Assembly (NCBI RefSeq): GCF_014836955.1
Contig: NZ_JACSPV010000023.1
Location: forward strand, 1-61,954
Direction of reading: 5' to 3'
Source: Bacillus norwichensis
Lineage (GTDB): Bacteria > Bacillota > Bacilli > Bacillales > Bacillaceae_C
DNA: 61,954 nt
In this document: piece by piece, positions 22,592-32,124 of the stretch
Layout of the letters: each line of letters starts with the position of its first letter
Position numbering within the stretch: position 1 is the first letter of the stretch
Notes under the pieces: model-generated
What the model was told of the DNA's origin: nothing
Database searches by the model: none
Seen by the model: the letters and a program-made list of their open reading frames with translations, nothing else
Translations under genes and position numbers: made by a program

Positions 22592-25500
22592 TTGGCAATT
22601 TTACAGAAGAACCAAGTAGCAGAAATGTTTCATCCGACCGCCTATAGGCGGGGGAGGGAATATTATTTCCAGGGCCGGGTCGGAAAATTGACTTTTGATT
22701 ATGAAAGTGGGATCTGCCGCACTTATGTGGAAGGGAATCATTCTTATCTGGTGGAAGTAAATCTAAGCGAGCTTCCGGAAAATGTTGCGGTATATTGCGA
22801 TTGCCCAGCGTTTGAAGAATATTATGAGTGTAAACATATTGTAGCGGCTATGCTTGAAATTTGTGAAAAGCAAGACGAAATGATGCAAATAAAGGGAGCC
22901 TCATATGGGGGGAAATATCATGCGGCAGCGGATTTGCTCCAGTTGCTTGATGGCAGCGCCTCTGTTCAGCAAATTATTCCGTCTTTTGGGAGCGAACCGT
23001 TAAAAATTGAATATCACTGTGATTTTTCTAATCCACAGGCGTTTTTTGTAGAGTTGAAGGCAGGTGTAGATCATGCTTATGTTGTACGTGATGTGGGAGA
23101 GTTTATTGAAAATATAAAGGGCGGCCGTGAGCACCCTTTTACAAAAAAGTTCACTTACATCCCGGAAGAGCATGATATAGATCAGGCGGATAGGGCTATT
23201 TTGGATGAGCTGTATCAGATCATTGAAAACGAGAAGCTATATGCTGAAGGCATTAAATCCTACTATATGAACCCAGCCATTTATTCGACCTCAAGATCTG
23301 TAATGATCCCTCCATTGTTTGCCCGTTCATTACTAGAAAAATTGACGGAACGACAAATGATCGGAAAGTTAGGTTCCAAAAGTTTTGATAGAGTCAGAAT
23401 CGTCGAGGAAGAATTTCCATTCCAGTATGAGCTGGGTAAAAACACTGAAAACGATCTTGAATTATTGCTTCCTGATATTGAGAATACAATATATATGGAA
23501 CCGTATGAGCTCGTCTTTTTGAATGGAGACATTTATTTTCCACAGCCTGATCTTCTTCCTTTCATTGATAAAATTTTAAAAATAAGAATGAAAAACAATA
23601 AGATATCCATTGCTGCGGATCAAGCGGATGCCTTTGTGTCTGAAGTTCTACCTCGGCTTAAAAAGCTGGGCAATGTTCAAGTAGCTGAAAAGGTAAAAGA
23701 ACAAATTATCCAAGTTCCGCTGACAGCAAAAGCTTATATTGATTTGGAAGAGGATACAATCAAGACAAAGCTCGAGTATGATTATGGCGGGATCATGGTT
23801 AACCCTTTTTATCAGCATGAAGAGTCAGGGAAAATTTTGATCAGGGATGTAGAAAAAGAGAAAGAAATCATGAATATCATCGAGAACGCCGGCATGAAAT
23901 ATAACGGAAAAGAGCTGCATCTCCAATTAGAGGAGGAGGAGCTTTATGAATTTCTGTTTTTCATTCTCCCGGCACTAGGAGAGCGGTGCGAATTATTTCT
24001 GACGGATGATATCCGTAGAATTATTTCCTTGGAACAGCCTGTTCCTAAAACGAGCATCAATACAGAGGAATCGGCAGGGTTGCTGGAAATCAGTTTTCAG
24101 CTTGATGGTATTGACGATGAAGAGATCATTGATATTATGAGAAACGCTATTGAGAAAAAGCGTTTTTACCGAATGAGGAACGGGACTTTTTTATCGCTTG
24201 AAACGGATGAATTCCAATCACTTCAGGAACTTTTTACAGATCTGCGTATTAGGAAAGAGGAGCTGGAACAGGGAACCGTCCAAGTTCCGATCTATCGTGG
24301 TGTTCAGGTTGACGAGGCGCTTCGGACTAAAAAGCATTATGACCCATCATTTAAAAAACTGTTGGATCACCTAAAAAAACCGGAAGAGCAAATCTTTCCG
24401 TTACCTGAAGGATTAAATGCTTCAATGAGGGAATACCAAAAAACTGGATACCAATGGTTCCGTTCTTTGTCCCACTATCATCTAGGCGGTATTTTGGCGG
24501 ATGATATGGGGTTGGGTAAAACATTGCAAAGCATTGCCTATCTTTTATCAGAACAAGAAGAGGCCCAGCATTTGGTTGTTGCACCTGCTTCGTTAATCTA
24601 TAACTGGCAGAGTGAGTGGAATAAGTTTGCTCCATCAATCAGGACAGCTGTTGTGGCTGGTACGAGGGAGGAGAGGGAAGAAATCCTGGAGGCGGGCTCC
24701 GCAGATGTTTACATTACGTCATATTCCACGCTCAGACAGGATATCGACCTTTATAAAAGCGAACAATTCCATACGCTTATTTTGGATGAAGCCCAGTTTA
24801 TCAAAAATTACACGACAAAGTCTGCCGCCGCAGTCAGGAGCATCCGGGCAACGCGCAAATTCGCATTAAGCGGGACGCCAATTGAGAATTCAGTTGATGA
24901 ATTATGGGGAATCTTCCAGGCGATCATGCCAGGGCTGTTTCCAGGTCTGAAGGATTTCAAAAAACTTGATCAGGGAAAAATAGCCCATATTATCAAGCCG
25001 TTCATTTTACGCAGGCTCAAAACGGATGTATTGAAGGAGCTTCCAGAAAAAATCGAATCCACGCATATCACCGAACTGTCTAAGGAGCAGAAAGAGCTGT
25101 ATGTGGGCTATTTGCAGCGAATTCAGCAAGAAACGGCTGCATCGTTGCAGGGGGATGGGTTCCAAAAAAGCCGGATGAAAATCTTGGCAGGCATTACTCG
25201 TCTACGCCAGCTTTGCTGTCATCCAGCGCTCTTTCTCGAAAATTATGAAGGCAAGTCTGGTAAGCTGGAGCAGTTGATGGAGACAGTCAAGTCCTCCATT
25301 GAGAATGGGAAGAAGCTGTTAATTTTTTCACAGTTTACAAGCATGCTGGAGATTATTCAACAAGAACTGATTCAGGCTGGTTACCCGCACTTTTACTTGA
25401 GCGGACAGACACCTCCGCAGGAACGTCTGAGCATGAGCGAGCAGTTCAATAATGGAGAAAAGTCCATTTTTCTCATTTCATTGAAGGCGGGAGGCACCGG

Positions 25501-25768
25501 TTTGAATCTTACAGCAGCAGATACGGTCATACTTTATGATCTATGGTGGAATCCTGCTGTGGAGGACCAGGCTGCAGGAAGAGCTCACCGTTTCGGGCAA
25601 AAAAATGTCGTTCAGGTAATCCGACTGATTACAAAAGGAACGATTGAAGAAAAGATTTATCAATTACAGCAGAAGAAACGAGAATTAATCGAGCAGGTCA
25701 TCCAGCCGGGAGAAACGATGCTTTCCAGTTTAACGGAAGATGATATAAAAGAAATATTGAGTATGTAA
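22592..25768 (+). CDS. SNF2-family helicase with SWIM zinc finger
   Basis: A DNA-dependent ATPase of 1058 residues. The SWIM zinc finger is CDCPAFEEYYECKH at about 68-81. The middle (about 150-600) is the SNF2-associated region. The helicase core begins near 610: Walker A ADDMGLGKTLQS (about 640), DEAQ box ILDEAQFIKN (about 731) and SGTPIENSVDELWG, then the C-terminal lobe with SLKAGGTGLNLTAADTVI and QAAGRAHRFGQKNVV. This is the Bacillus YwqA/HepA-like group, thought to remodel protein-DNA or transcription complexes; its exact role is unknown. TTG 22592 lies 11 nt after GAAAGAAGGG. Monocistronic, ended by the hairpin at 25784. Confidence 0.9.
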   Translation: MAILQKNQVAEMFHPTAYRRGREYYFQGRVGKLTFDYESGICRTYVEGNHSYLVEVNLSELPENVAVYCDCPAFEEYYECKHIVAAMLEICEKQDEMMQIKGASYGGKYHAAADLLQLLDGSASVQQIIPSFGSEPLKIEYHCDFSNPQAFFVELKAGVDHAYVVRDVGEFIENIKGGREHPFTKKFTYIPEEHDIDQADRAILDELYQIIENEKLYAEGIKSYYMNPAIYSTSRSVMIPPLFARSLLEKLTERQMIGKLGSKSFDRVRIVEEEFPFQYELGKNTENDLELLLPDIENTIYMEPYELVFLNGDIYFPQPDLLPFIDKILKIRMKNNKISIAADQADAFVSEVLPRLKKLGNVQVAEKVKEQIIQVPLTAKAYIDLEEDTIKTKLEYDYGGIMVNPFYQHEESGKILIRDVEKEKEIMNIIENAGMKYNGKELHLQLEEEELYEFLFFILPALGERCELFLTDDIRRIISLEQPVPKTSINTEESAGLLEISFQLDGIDDEEIIDIMRNAIEKKRFYRMRNGTFLSLETDEFQSLQELFTDLRIRKEELEQGTVQVPIYRGVQVDEALRTKKHYDPSFKKLLDHLKKPEEQIFPLPEGLNASMREYQKTGYQWFRSLSHYHLGGILADDMGLGKTLQSIAYLLSEQEEAQHLVVAPASLIYNWQSEWNKFAPSIRTAVVAGTREEREEILEAGSADVYITSYSTLRQDIDLYKSEQFHTLILDEAQFIKNYTTKSAAAVRSIRATRKFALSGTPIENSVDELWGIFQAIMPGLFPGLKDFKKLDQGKIAHIIKPFILRRLKTDVLKELPEKIESTHITELSKEQKELYVGYLQRIQQETAASLQGDGFQKSRMKILAGITRLRQLCCHPALFLENYEGKSGKLEQLMETVKSSIENGKKLLIFSQFTSMLEIIQQELIQAGYPHFYLSGQTPPQERLSMSEQFNNGEKSIFLISLKAGGTGLNLTAADTVILYDLWWNPAVEDQAAGRAHRFGQKNVVQVIRLITKGTIEEKIYQLQQKKRELIEQVIQPGETMLSSLTEDDIKEILSM

Positions 25769-25783
25769 GTAAAGTGAATGTTT

Positions 25784-25814
25784 AACAGCTGTCATGAAAG
25801 ACGGCTGTTTTTTT
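25784..25814. terminator. Terminator between the helicase and a small membrane-protein gene
   Basis: ACAGCTGTC pairs with GACGGCTGT and is followed by TTTTTTT on the plus strand. It may also serve the minus-strand gene ending at 25826. Confidence 0.85.
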
Positions 25815-25825
25815 ATGTATTGGAG

Positions 25826-25987
25826 CTACTTTTTCTTATTTTCAAGATTGCTGATTGCCAAACAAATTAAGCCAATAGATAGAAGAGTAATACCTACTTT
25901 AATTTCAAGTATTTCCATAATGTTTAGTACAAGTGCAGCGACTCCTACTCCCAATCCAACGGATTTTAAAATGATATTCTTATTCAT
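25826..25987 (-). CDS. Small two-helix membrane protein, 53 residues
   Basis: The minus-strand ORF begins MNKNIILKSVGLGVG, continues VAALVLNIMEILEIKVG, then ITLLSIGLICLAISNLE, and ends NKKKK-type basic (ENKKK). Two hydrophobic segments joined by a short acidic turn, with Lys at both ends, fit a small inner-membrane hairpin protein as often seen in Bacillus. The upstream GGAGAGGGGG lies somewhat far (about 13 nt or more) from ATG 25987. No family recognised; it may be a stand-alone gene with a promoter in 25990-26060. Confidence 0.55.
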   Translation of the reverse strand: MNKNIILKSVGLGVGVAALVLNIMEILEIKVGITLLSIGLICLAISNLENKKK

Positions 25988-26163
25988 GATTGCTTCACGC
26001 CCCCTCTCCTTAGGCCATTATAACCCTTTTTTGTGAGTTTTCGGAACTTTTTAATCCGAACAAAAGGAATATTAAGTCTTCGGGTTGAATATATTGCTAG
26101 AGTGTCTATTTCAGGTTCTTTCGAAAGAAAGCCTTGCTTTTACTAAATAATAATTATTTTAAC

Positions 26164-26192
26164 TTGAAAATGATTATCGTGCATGGTATTAT
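26164..26192 (+). promoter_or_regulatory. katA promoter with overlapping Fur/PerR-like box
   Basis: TTGAAA (26164-26169), 17 nt, TATTAT (26187-26192), the latter with an extended TG motif. TGAAAATGATTATCG at 26165-26179 is a 13/15 match to the Fur-type consensus TGATAATNATTATCA and covers the -35 region. Confidence 0.7.
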
Positions 26193-26201
26193 AAATCTAA
26201 A

Positions 26202-26216
26202 TTAAAATTATTATAA
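26202..26216 (+). promoter_or_regulatory. PerR box of katA
   Basis: TTAAAATTATTATAA matches the PerR consensus TTATAATNATTATAA at all but one position. It lies just downstream of the -10, where bound PerR would block transcription until peroxide oxidises it. Confidence 0.75.
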
Positions 26217-26233
26217 ATAAGGCGGGGATGAAA

Positions 26234-27700
26234 TTGACAAACAGAGAAAACCGGTTAACGACAAGTTGGGGTGCTCCAGTAGGAGATAATCAAAATTCAA
26301 TGACAGCTGGATCACGCGGTCCGGCACTTATTCAAGATGTTCACCTTTTGGAAAAGCTGGCGCATTTTAATAGGGAACGGGTTCCTGAACGGGTTGTTCA
26401 TGCCAAAGGTGCGGGCGCACACGGTTACTTTGAAGTAACGAATGATTTGACCAAGTATACAAAGGCGAAATTTTTGTCTGACGTGGGCAAGCGTACTCCA
26501 ACATTCGTACGGTTTTCTACCGTAGCGGGAGAATTGGGATCTTCAGATACAGTCAGAGATCCGCGCGGCTTCGCAGTGAAATTTTACACAGAAGATGGCA
26601 ACTATGACTTGGTTGGAAATAACACTCCTGTTTTCTTTATTCGCGATGCAATTAAATTCCCGGATTTTATTCATACTCAAAAAAGAGATCCGCAAACACA
26701 CTTGAAAAATCCGAATGCAGTGTGGGATTTCTGGTCGTTATCACCTGAATCACTTCATCAGGTAACTATTTTAATGTCCGACAGGGGGATTCCGGCAACC
26801 TTCCGTCACATGCATGGTTTCGGAAGCCACACATTCAAATGGACAAATGCGGAAGGTGAGAGTGTCTGGGTAAAATATCACTTTAAAACAGACCAAGGAA
26901 TCAAAAACCTGGATGTGAATCTTGCAGCTAAACTGGCAGGGGAAAATCCTGATTATCATACGGAAGATTTGTTTAATGCAATTGAAAATGGCGATTACCC
27001 ATCATGGACATTATCTGTTCAGATTATGCCTATTGAAGATGCTGATACGTACCGTTTTGACCCATTCGATGTTACTAAAGTATGGTCGCACAAAGACTAT
27101 CCATTGATTGAGGTTGGACGTATGGTATTGAATCGCAATCCGGAAAACTATTTTGCAGAAGTGGAGCAGGCGACATTCTCACCTGGAACACTAGTACCGG
27201 GAATTGACGTTTCACCTGATAAAATGCTTCAAGGACGTTTGTTTGCTTATCATGATGCCCATCGTTATCGTGTTGGTACAAACCATCAAATGCTTCCAAT
27301 CAACCGACCTCGGAATGAAGTGGATAATTATCAGCGTGACGGTGCGATGCGCTTTGATAACAATGGTGGAGGTTCTGTTTACTACGAGCCGAACAGCTAT
27401 GGAGGACCGCTAGAATCTCCTTCAGATAAGCCTGCTGCATATTCGGTCTCAGGTGAAGCTGCAAGTGTGAGCTATGATCATAATGATCATTATACACAGG
27501 CGGGAGATCTGTACCGCTTAATGAGCAAAGAGGAGCGGGAGCGCCTTGTTGCTAACATTGTTTCTGCGATGAAGCCTGTTGAGAAAGACGAAATCAAGCT
27601 TCGCCAAATTAGCCACTTTTATAAAGCTGATCCGGAATACGGAACAAAGATTGCGGAAGGTTTGGGTTTGCAGGTACCTGCAGATGTAGTAAAATCTTAG
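26234..27700 (+). CDS. katA: Vegetative catalase KatA
   Basis: A haem catalase of 488 residues, clade 3, close to B. subtilis Kat[15 protein letters not shown] at the N-terminus, [12 protein letters not shown] (catalytic His, about residue 57), [12 protein letters not shown] (distal Asn), and [14 protein letters not shown] with the proximal haem Tyr at about 340. It converts hydrogen peroxide to water and oxygen in the cytosol. Start choice: TTG 26234 is 9 nt after AAGGCGGGG, while ATG 26228 is nearer but in frame. A PerR box and a Fur-like box in the promoter point to peroxide induction. Confidence 0.97.
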   Translation: MTNRENRLTTSWGAPVGDNQNSMTAGSRGPALIQDVHLLEKLAHFNRERVPERVVHAKGAGAHGYFEVTNDLTKYTKAKFLSDVGKRTPTFVRFSTVAGELGSSDTVRDPRGFAVKFYTEDGNYDLVGNNTPVFFIRDAIKFPDFIHTQKRDPQTHLKNPNAVWDFWSLSPESLHQVTILMSDRGIPATFRHMHGFGSHTFKWTNAEGESVWVKYHFKTDQGIKNLDVNLAAKLAGENPDYHTEDLFNAIENGDYPSWTLSVQIMPIEDADTYRFDPFDVTKVWSHKDYPLIEVGRMVLNRNPENYFAEVEQATFSPGTLVPGIDVSPDKMLQGRLFAYHDAHRYRVGTNHQMLPINRPRNEVDNYQRDGAMRFDNNGGGSVYYEPNSYGGPLESPSDKPAAYSVSGEAASVSYDHNDHYTQAGDLYRLMSKEERERLVANIVSAMKPVEKDEIKLRQISHFYKADPEYGTKIAEGLGLQVPADVVKS

Positions 27701-27713
27701 TCTAAATCAAGGC

Positions 27714-27760
27714 CGTCCAGAAAGCCAGTTAAACAATGGCTTTCTGGACGTTTTGATTTT
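27714..27760 (+). terminator. Terminator of katA
   Basis: A perfect 14-bp stem, CGTCCAGAAAGCCA with TGGCTTTCTGGACG, followed by TTTTGATTTT. Confidence 0.92.
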
Positions 27761-28069
27761 GACAGAGTAGGAGAGTATAAAGTTCGAATTAGGTTTTCTA
27801 CGTTTGCTACGACGCACAGGATGTGCTGGAATTCGAAGAAATTGTCGGATTTATCGAGGTTACAACCCGTGAAAATACTTTCCTCTGCCCCGAAAGTGCC
27901 CCTCTCATACAAAATTTTATCTTGCTAAATACGCGCAGGAGTTCCACAATTTCAGGAAAACCAGTGGTTCAATTTGTCTAACACCTCCCTTAAAATTCAT
28001 ATATATAAATTCAGCGGCTGTCCTAAGCACATGAGTAAAGGCATAGGATGGAATGAGGGAGGAAACGTT
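27761..28069. other. Intergenic region before threonine synthase
   Basis: No convincing gene. The phrase CTACGACGCACAGGATGTGC resembles pieces of Bacillus repeats. The threonine synthase frame is open upstream to 27974 but lacks a ribosome site there. Confidence 0.4.
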
Positions 28070-29299
28070 ATGACGCATAGTTACGCTACGCATCTATCCT
28101 GTTCCAAGTGTCCAGAGGTTTACCCTTCTGATAGAGTTCAACAGCTTTGTATGTGCGGTGCGCCACTGCTTGTAAATTATAATTTAAGGAAATTGGCAAA
28201 AGTTTTAAAGCCAGATGATCTGTTGAAAAGAAGTCATGATCTTTGGCGGTATCATGAACTACTACCTGTTCAAAGCGCTAAAAATATCATATCTCTGGGA
28301 GAAGGGATGACGCCTTTGCTTCCAATGAAGAAGCTAGGCTCAGATATGGACATTACCCACCTGTATATGAAGGATGAAGGAATGGCTCCTACAGGTACGT
28401 TTAAAGCGCGAGGAGCTGCGGTTGGAATCTCAAAAGCGAACGAATTAGGCGTCAGAGGATTGGTGATGCCGACGAATGGAAATGCAGGAGCCGCTTGGTC
28501 ACTCTATGCTTGTAAAGCAGGCATTCAAGCTGTGATCATCATGCCAAGGGATGCGCCGGCCCTAATACGGTCAGAAGTAGCGTCGGCAGGTTCCCATTTG
28601 TTTATCGTTGATGGGTTGATCAGTGATGCAGGTAAAATGGCAGCGACGGCTGCTGTCGATTTTCATTTATATGATGTATCAACATTAAAAGAGCCGTACC
28701 GAATTGAAGGGAAGAAAACGATGGGCTTTGAAATTGCAGAACAGTTGAACTGGGAAACGCCTGATGTCATCCTATATCCAGCGGGTGGCGGTGTCGGACT
28801 TATCGCTATTTATAAGGCGTTTAAAGAACTGCAAAATCTTGGGTGGATTAACTCTAGGAAGATGCCTAGGTTTGTAGCTGTTCAGGCGGAAGGGTGTGCG
28901 CCGATTGTAAAAGCGTGGGAAGAGAAGAAAAAAGAATCCGAGTTTTGGCCTGATTCACGAACGCTGGCGTTCGGAATCAATGTTCCAAAAGCTTTGGGAG
29001 ATTTTCTAGTTCTTCAAGCTATTTATGAAACAAATGGGTGCGCACTGGCAGTTAAAGATGAAGAAATTATAAAAGAACAGAAAAATATTATAAGAGAAGA
29101 AGGAGCCTTCGTATGTCCGGAAGGGGCTGCTGCATTTTTTGCGGCACGGAAGCTGCGAGAGTCCGGATGGATGAAAGAGGATGAGAGAGTGATTATCATC
29201 AATACCGGGATGGGCTTGAAGTATATGAACAAAGAGGAGATGGTTCAGCCTGTACTTCAGCCTGGTGATTCCATTAAAAGTCTCTCAGTATTGCCATAA
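28070..29299 (+). CDS. thrC: Threonine synthase
   Basis: A PLP enzyme of 409 residues converting O-phosphohomoserine to threonine. ATG 28070 follows GGGAGGAAACGTT; the frame is open further upstream without a ribosome site. The N-terminus has a zinc-ribbon-like set of cysteines (LSCSKCPEVYP, then LCMCGAPLLV). PLP lysine in APTGTFKARGAA (about residue 107), substrate loop MPTNGNAGAAWSLYA and phosphate-cup glycines YPAGGGVGLIAIY are present. It is not next to hom or thrB, so it may be a second copy; related lyases cannot be fully excluded. The symporter gene follows 39 nt later, likely co-transcribed. Confidence 0.82.
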   Translation: MTHSYATHLSCSKCPEVYPSDRVQQLCMCGAPLLVNYNLRKLAKVLKPDDLLKRSHDLWRYHELLPVQSAKNIISLGEGMTPLLPMKKLGSDMDITHLYMKDEGMAPTGTFKARGAAVGISKANELGVRGLVMPTNGNAGAAWSLYACKAGIQAVIIMPRDAPALIRSEVASAGSHLFIVDGLISDAGKMAATAAVDFHLYDVSTLKEPYRIEGKKTMGFEIAEQLNWETPDVILYPAGGGVGLIAIYKAFKELQNLGWINSRKMPRFVAVQAEGCAPIVKAWEEKKKESEFWPDSRTLAFGINVPKALGDFLVLQAIYETNGCALAVKDEEIIKEQKNIIREEGAFVCPEGAAAFFAARKLRESGWMKEDERVIIINTGMGLKYMNKEEMVQPVLQPGDSIKSLSVLP

Positions 29300-29338
29300 T
29301 GTTCTTCCCTCACGACAGCAATACGAGGAGGGCTCGAT

Positions 29339-30544
29339 ATGAAGCGAAACTTCATGTTTCAGATTTTGGCAGCTTTTGTTCTTGCTATTATTGTTGGAAT
29401 CGCTTTTGGAGAAAGAGCGACGATTATCCAGCCGCTGGGTGATCTGTTTTTAAGGCTTATTAAGTTTATCATTGTTCCTTTGATTCTTTCGACAATCGTG
29501 GTGGGTGTGACGAATGCAGGAAGTATAAAAAAGCTCGGTAATTTAGGCGGAAAAGCAATAGGATATTTTCTTGTGACGAGTTTCATTGCCATTGCACTTG
29601 GCTTGTTTGCCGGATTTGTCTTTCAGCCGGGAGCTGGTGTAGAAATTGCTGTTCAGGGAGAAGCTGTGGATGCCCCTGAAACTGAGGGTGTTATTACAAC
29701 ATTATTAAATATTATTCCAACAAACCCAATTGAGGCATTAACTACAGGAGCAGTCCTGCAAATTATTTTCTTTGCTATCTTTCTTGGAATCGGTATTTCA
29801 CTTGTAGGTGAAAAAGCACTTCCGGTTCAACGATTTTTTGAAGGATTATCTGAAGTGATGTATAAAATTACAAACATGGTTATGAAACTTGTTCCGCTTG
29901 GAATCTTTGGCTTGCTTGCACCGATTGTCGGGACATACGGACCTTCCGTCTTGATGCCGTTGATTAAAGTGATCATTGCCATGGTAGTTGCAGTTATCGT
30001 CCATGTGGCACTTGTATATTCCGCAGCGGTTAAGTCATTCGGAAAAATGAGTCCTTACTATTTTTTCAAAGGCATTTTCCCTGCAGCATCCGTTGCTTTT
30101 GCTACATGCAGCAGTTCGGGGACGCTTCCAGTTACGATGAAAAACACTCAGGAAAATTTGGGGGTCTCAAAAGGAACGAGTAGTTTCGTCCTTCCGCTCG
30201 GAGCGACAATCAATATGGATGGAACGGCTATTTATCAAGGGATTGCAGTCATGTTCATCGCGCAATATTTTGGGGTGGAATTAACAATGGCCCAGATCTT
30301 GATTGTTGCGTTGATGGGAACGCTGGCTTCCATTGGAGCAGCAGGGGTTCCGGGAGCAGGGCTGATTATGCTGACGATGGTGCTGACAGCTGTTAATCTG
30401 CCATTGGAAGGAATTGCGCTGATTGCAGGGATCGACCGAATTCTTGATATGTTAAGAACGTCAGTAAATATTATAGGAGATGCGTCGGCTTGTGTAGTAG
30501 TGGAGGGTGGAAAATCTGAGATGGTCGTTAAAAAAGGAGCCTAA
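29339..30544 (+). CDS. Dicarboxylate/amino acid:cation symporter (DAACS family)
   Basis: A secondary transporter of 401 residues with about eight helices and two re-entrant loops. The signatures are ATCSSSGTLPVTMK (HP1, about residue 260), GATINMDGTAIYQGIAVMF (about 288) and ASIGAAGVPGAG (HP2). It imports glutamate, aspartate or C4-dicarboxylates with Na+ or H+; which one cannot be said. ATG 29339 is preceded by GAGGAGGGCTCGAT. It directly follows threonine synthase, so an amino acid substrate is plausible. Confidence 0.9.
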   Translation: MKRNFMFQILAAFVLAIIVGIAFGERATIIQPLGDLFLRLIKFIIVPLILSTIVVGVTNAGSIKKLGNLGGKAIGYFLVTSFIAIALGLFAGFVFQPGAGVEIAVQGEAVDAPETEGVITTLLNIIPTNPIEALTTGAVLQIIFFAIFLGIGISLVGEKALPVQRFFEGLSEVMYKITNMVMKLVPLGIFGLLAPIVGTYGPSVLMPLIKVIIAMVVAVIVHVALVYSAAVKSFGKMSPYYFFKGIFPAASVAFATCSSSGTLPVTMKNTQENLGVSKGTSSFVLPLGATINMDGTAIYQGIAVMFIAQYFGVELTMAQILIVALMGTLASIGAAGVPGAGLIMLTMVLTAVNLPLEGIALIAGIDRILDMLRTSVNIIGDASACVVVEGGKSEMVVKKGA

Positions 30545-30554
30545 TAAAGGCAAA

Positions 30555-30597
30555 ACATGCGCAGGGATTTCTGAGGCCCCGCGCATGTTTCGTTTTT
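30555..30597. terminator. Terminator between symporter and uracil permease genes
   Basis: ACATGCGCAGGG pairs with CCCCGCGCATGT (one bulge), followed by TTCGTTTTT. It may also act for the converging permease. Confidence 0.88.
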
Positions 30598-30599
30598 GA

Positions 30600-31880
30600 C
30601 TATTCATTTGATAGGTTTAATGCCTCTAATAATTTAAAGAAAAGGCTAAGGAGAATGGCAACTACAGTTGCTAGTCCCATTCCAGCCAGCGTGACAGGTC
30701 CGATGTGTAAGGAAGCTCCGCTTACACCAATTGCCAGGACTACACAGGTTAAAATCATATTATGAGAGTTACTATAATCAACTTTTGATTCAACTAGCAT
30801 GCGAAGCCCGCTCACAGCGATGATTCCAAATAGAAGAAGCGAGATGCCTCCCATAACCGGTTGTGGTATGGAGGAAATCAAGGCAGCTAACTTCCCACAG
30901 AAAGAAAGGACGATGGCAATGACTCCGGCACCACCAATGATCCATGTGGAATAGACTCGCGTAATCGCTAATACCCCAATATTTTCACCGTATGTCGTAT
31001 TTGGCGTTGAACCGACAAAGCTGGAAATGATTGTGGAAATCCCGTTACTCATTAAAGAGCGGTCGAGTCCCGGATCTTTTACCAGATCTTTTTTGACGAT
31101 ATTTCCGGTAACAACTAGGTGGCCGATATGTTCTGGTACCAGAACCAGCGCTGCGGGAAGAATGAGAAAGATATCCGCCCAATTGAATTTCATCGCGTAG
31201 TATGTGGGAGCGGAAATCCAAGCGGCATCATGAAACTGCTTTAAATCGACAATCCCTACAAAGAAAGCGATAATATAGCCTGAGACAATACCGATCAGGA
31301 TAGGAATAATCTTTAAAAATCCACGCAGGGTGACCCAGCAGAGGATGGTGATCCCCAGTGTTAATAATGAAACCAACATAGTATCCGGATCTGGTTTCCA
31401 TGTCTCCAGTGCACCTTCAGGTTTTACTAATCCAGCCATTTCACCAGCGACTGGGAGAAGCTCCAATCCAATGACAGCTACGATAGCCCCCATTGCTGCT
31501 GGAGGAAAAATGAAATCGATCCAGGCGGTACCAACAAGTTTGACAATCAATGAGATGATGACGAGGATCACACCGACAGCAAGAAAGCCTCCGAGTGCAT
31601 AAGCATATCCTTCTCCACCTGTATATTTGGACAATACTGCAAAAACGGGTGAGATAAATGCAAAGCTTGATCCCAGATAAGCTGGGATTTTGCCTTTAGT
31701 AATAAAAATATAAAGCAGTGTGCCAAGACCGTTCATTAATAGGATGGTGGCAGGATCGACTTTAAATAAAAGTGGCACTAGGACAGTGGAACCGAACATG
31801 GCGAATAGATGCTGGAAGCTGAGCGGAAGGCTCTGCAGAATAGGCAAACGCTCATCCACTTGGATTTCTCTTTGGTTCAT
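30600..31880 (-). CDS. pyrP: Uracil permease
   Basis: A nucleobase:cation symporter-2 protein of 426 residues with about 14 membrane segments. LPLSFQHLFAMFGSTVLVP at residues 17-35, SSFAFISPVFAV near 78 and GSTPNTTYGENIGVLA near 285 mark the UraA/PyrP uracil branch. ATG 31880 follows TTGGAGAGAAAAAG; an in-frame extension upstream overlaps the attenuator. The PyrR element in the leader ties it to pyrimidine control: uracil uptake is turned down when UMP is abundant. The other pyr genes are not in this window. Confidence 0.93.
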   Translation of the reverse strand: MNQREIQVDERLPILQSLPLSFQHLFAMFGSTVLVPLLFKVDPATILLMNGLGTLLYIFITKGKIPAYLGSSFAFISPVFAVLSKYTGGEGYAYALGGFLAVGVILVIISLIVKLVGTAWIDFIFPPAAMGAIVAVIGLELLPVAGEMAGLVKPEGALETWKPDPDTMLVSLLTLGITILCWVTLRGFLKIIPILIGIVSGYIIAFFVGIVDLKQFHDAAWISAPTYYAMKFNWADIFLILPAALVLVPEHIGHLVVTGNIVKKDLVKDPGLDRSLMSNGISTIISSFVGSTPNTTYGENIGVLAITRVYSTWIIGGAGVIAIVLSFCGKLAALISSIPQPVMGGISLLLFGIIAVSGLRMLVESKVDYSNSHNMILTCVVLAIGVSGASLHIGPVTLAGMGLATVVAILLSLFFKLLEALNLSNE

Positions 31881-31913
31881 CTTTTTCTCTCCAATACAAG
31901 TTAGTTTGAACAT

Positions 31914-31943
31914 GAAAAGCACCTTACCTGAAGGCAAGGTGCT
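31914..31943 (-). terminator. Attenuator terminator of pyrP
   Basis: On the minus strand AGCACCTTGCC pairs with GGTAAGGTGCT, then TTTTC. It lies between the PyrR-binding loop and the pyrP start. Confidence 0.82.
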
Positions 31944-31988
31944 TGGTTACATTTCCATAGCAAAATGAACGCGCAGCTTGACGTGCGC

Positions 31989-32024
31989 GCACCTTGTCAG
32001 CCTCACAGGACTGGTTTAAAGGTA
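31989..32024 (-). promoter_or_regulatory. PyrR-binding RNA element
   Basis: The minus-strand RNA reads CCTTTAAACCAGTCCTGTGA and continues GGCTGACAAGGT. This matches the PyrR anti-antiterminator consensus (AGTCCnGnGAGGCTnnCAAGG). PyrR with UMP would stabilise it and let the terminator at 31914-31943 form. Confidence 0.85.
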
Positions 32025-32124
32025 TTTTTAGATATAATTATCAAAAATATTATGTCAGCTGCCAAATTGAAAGTCAATCATTTTTGTCAAAAATATAAAA
32101 TTGTTGTCAAAATATGGACGGATT

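Noticed and set aside
25794-26036. 80-codon plus-strand ORF after the helicase
   Set aside because: It begins inside the terminator and is antisense to a better-supported 53-residue membrane protein.
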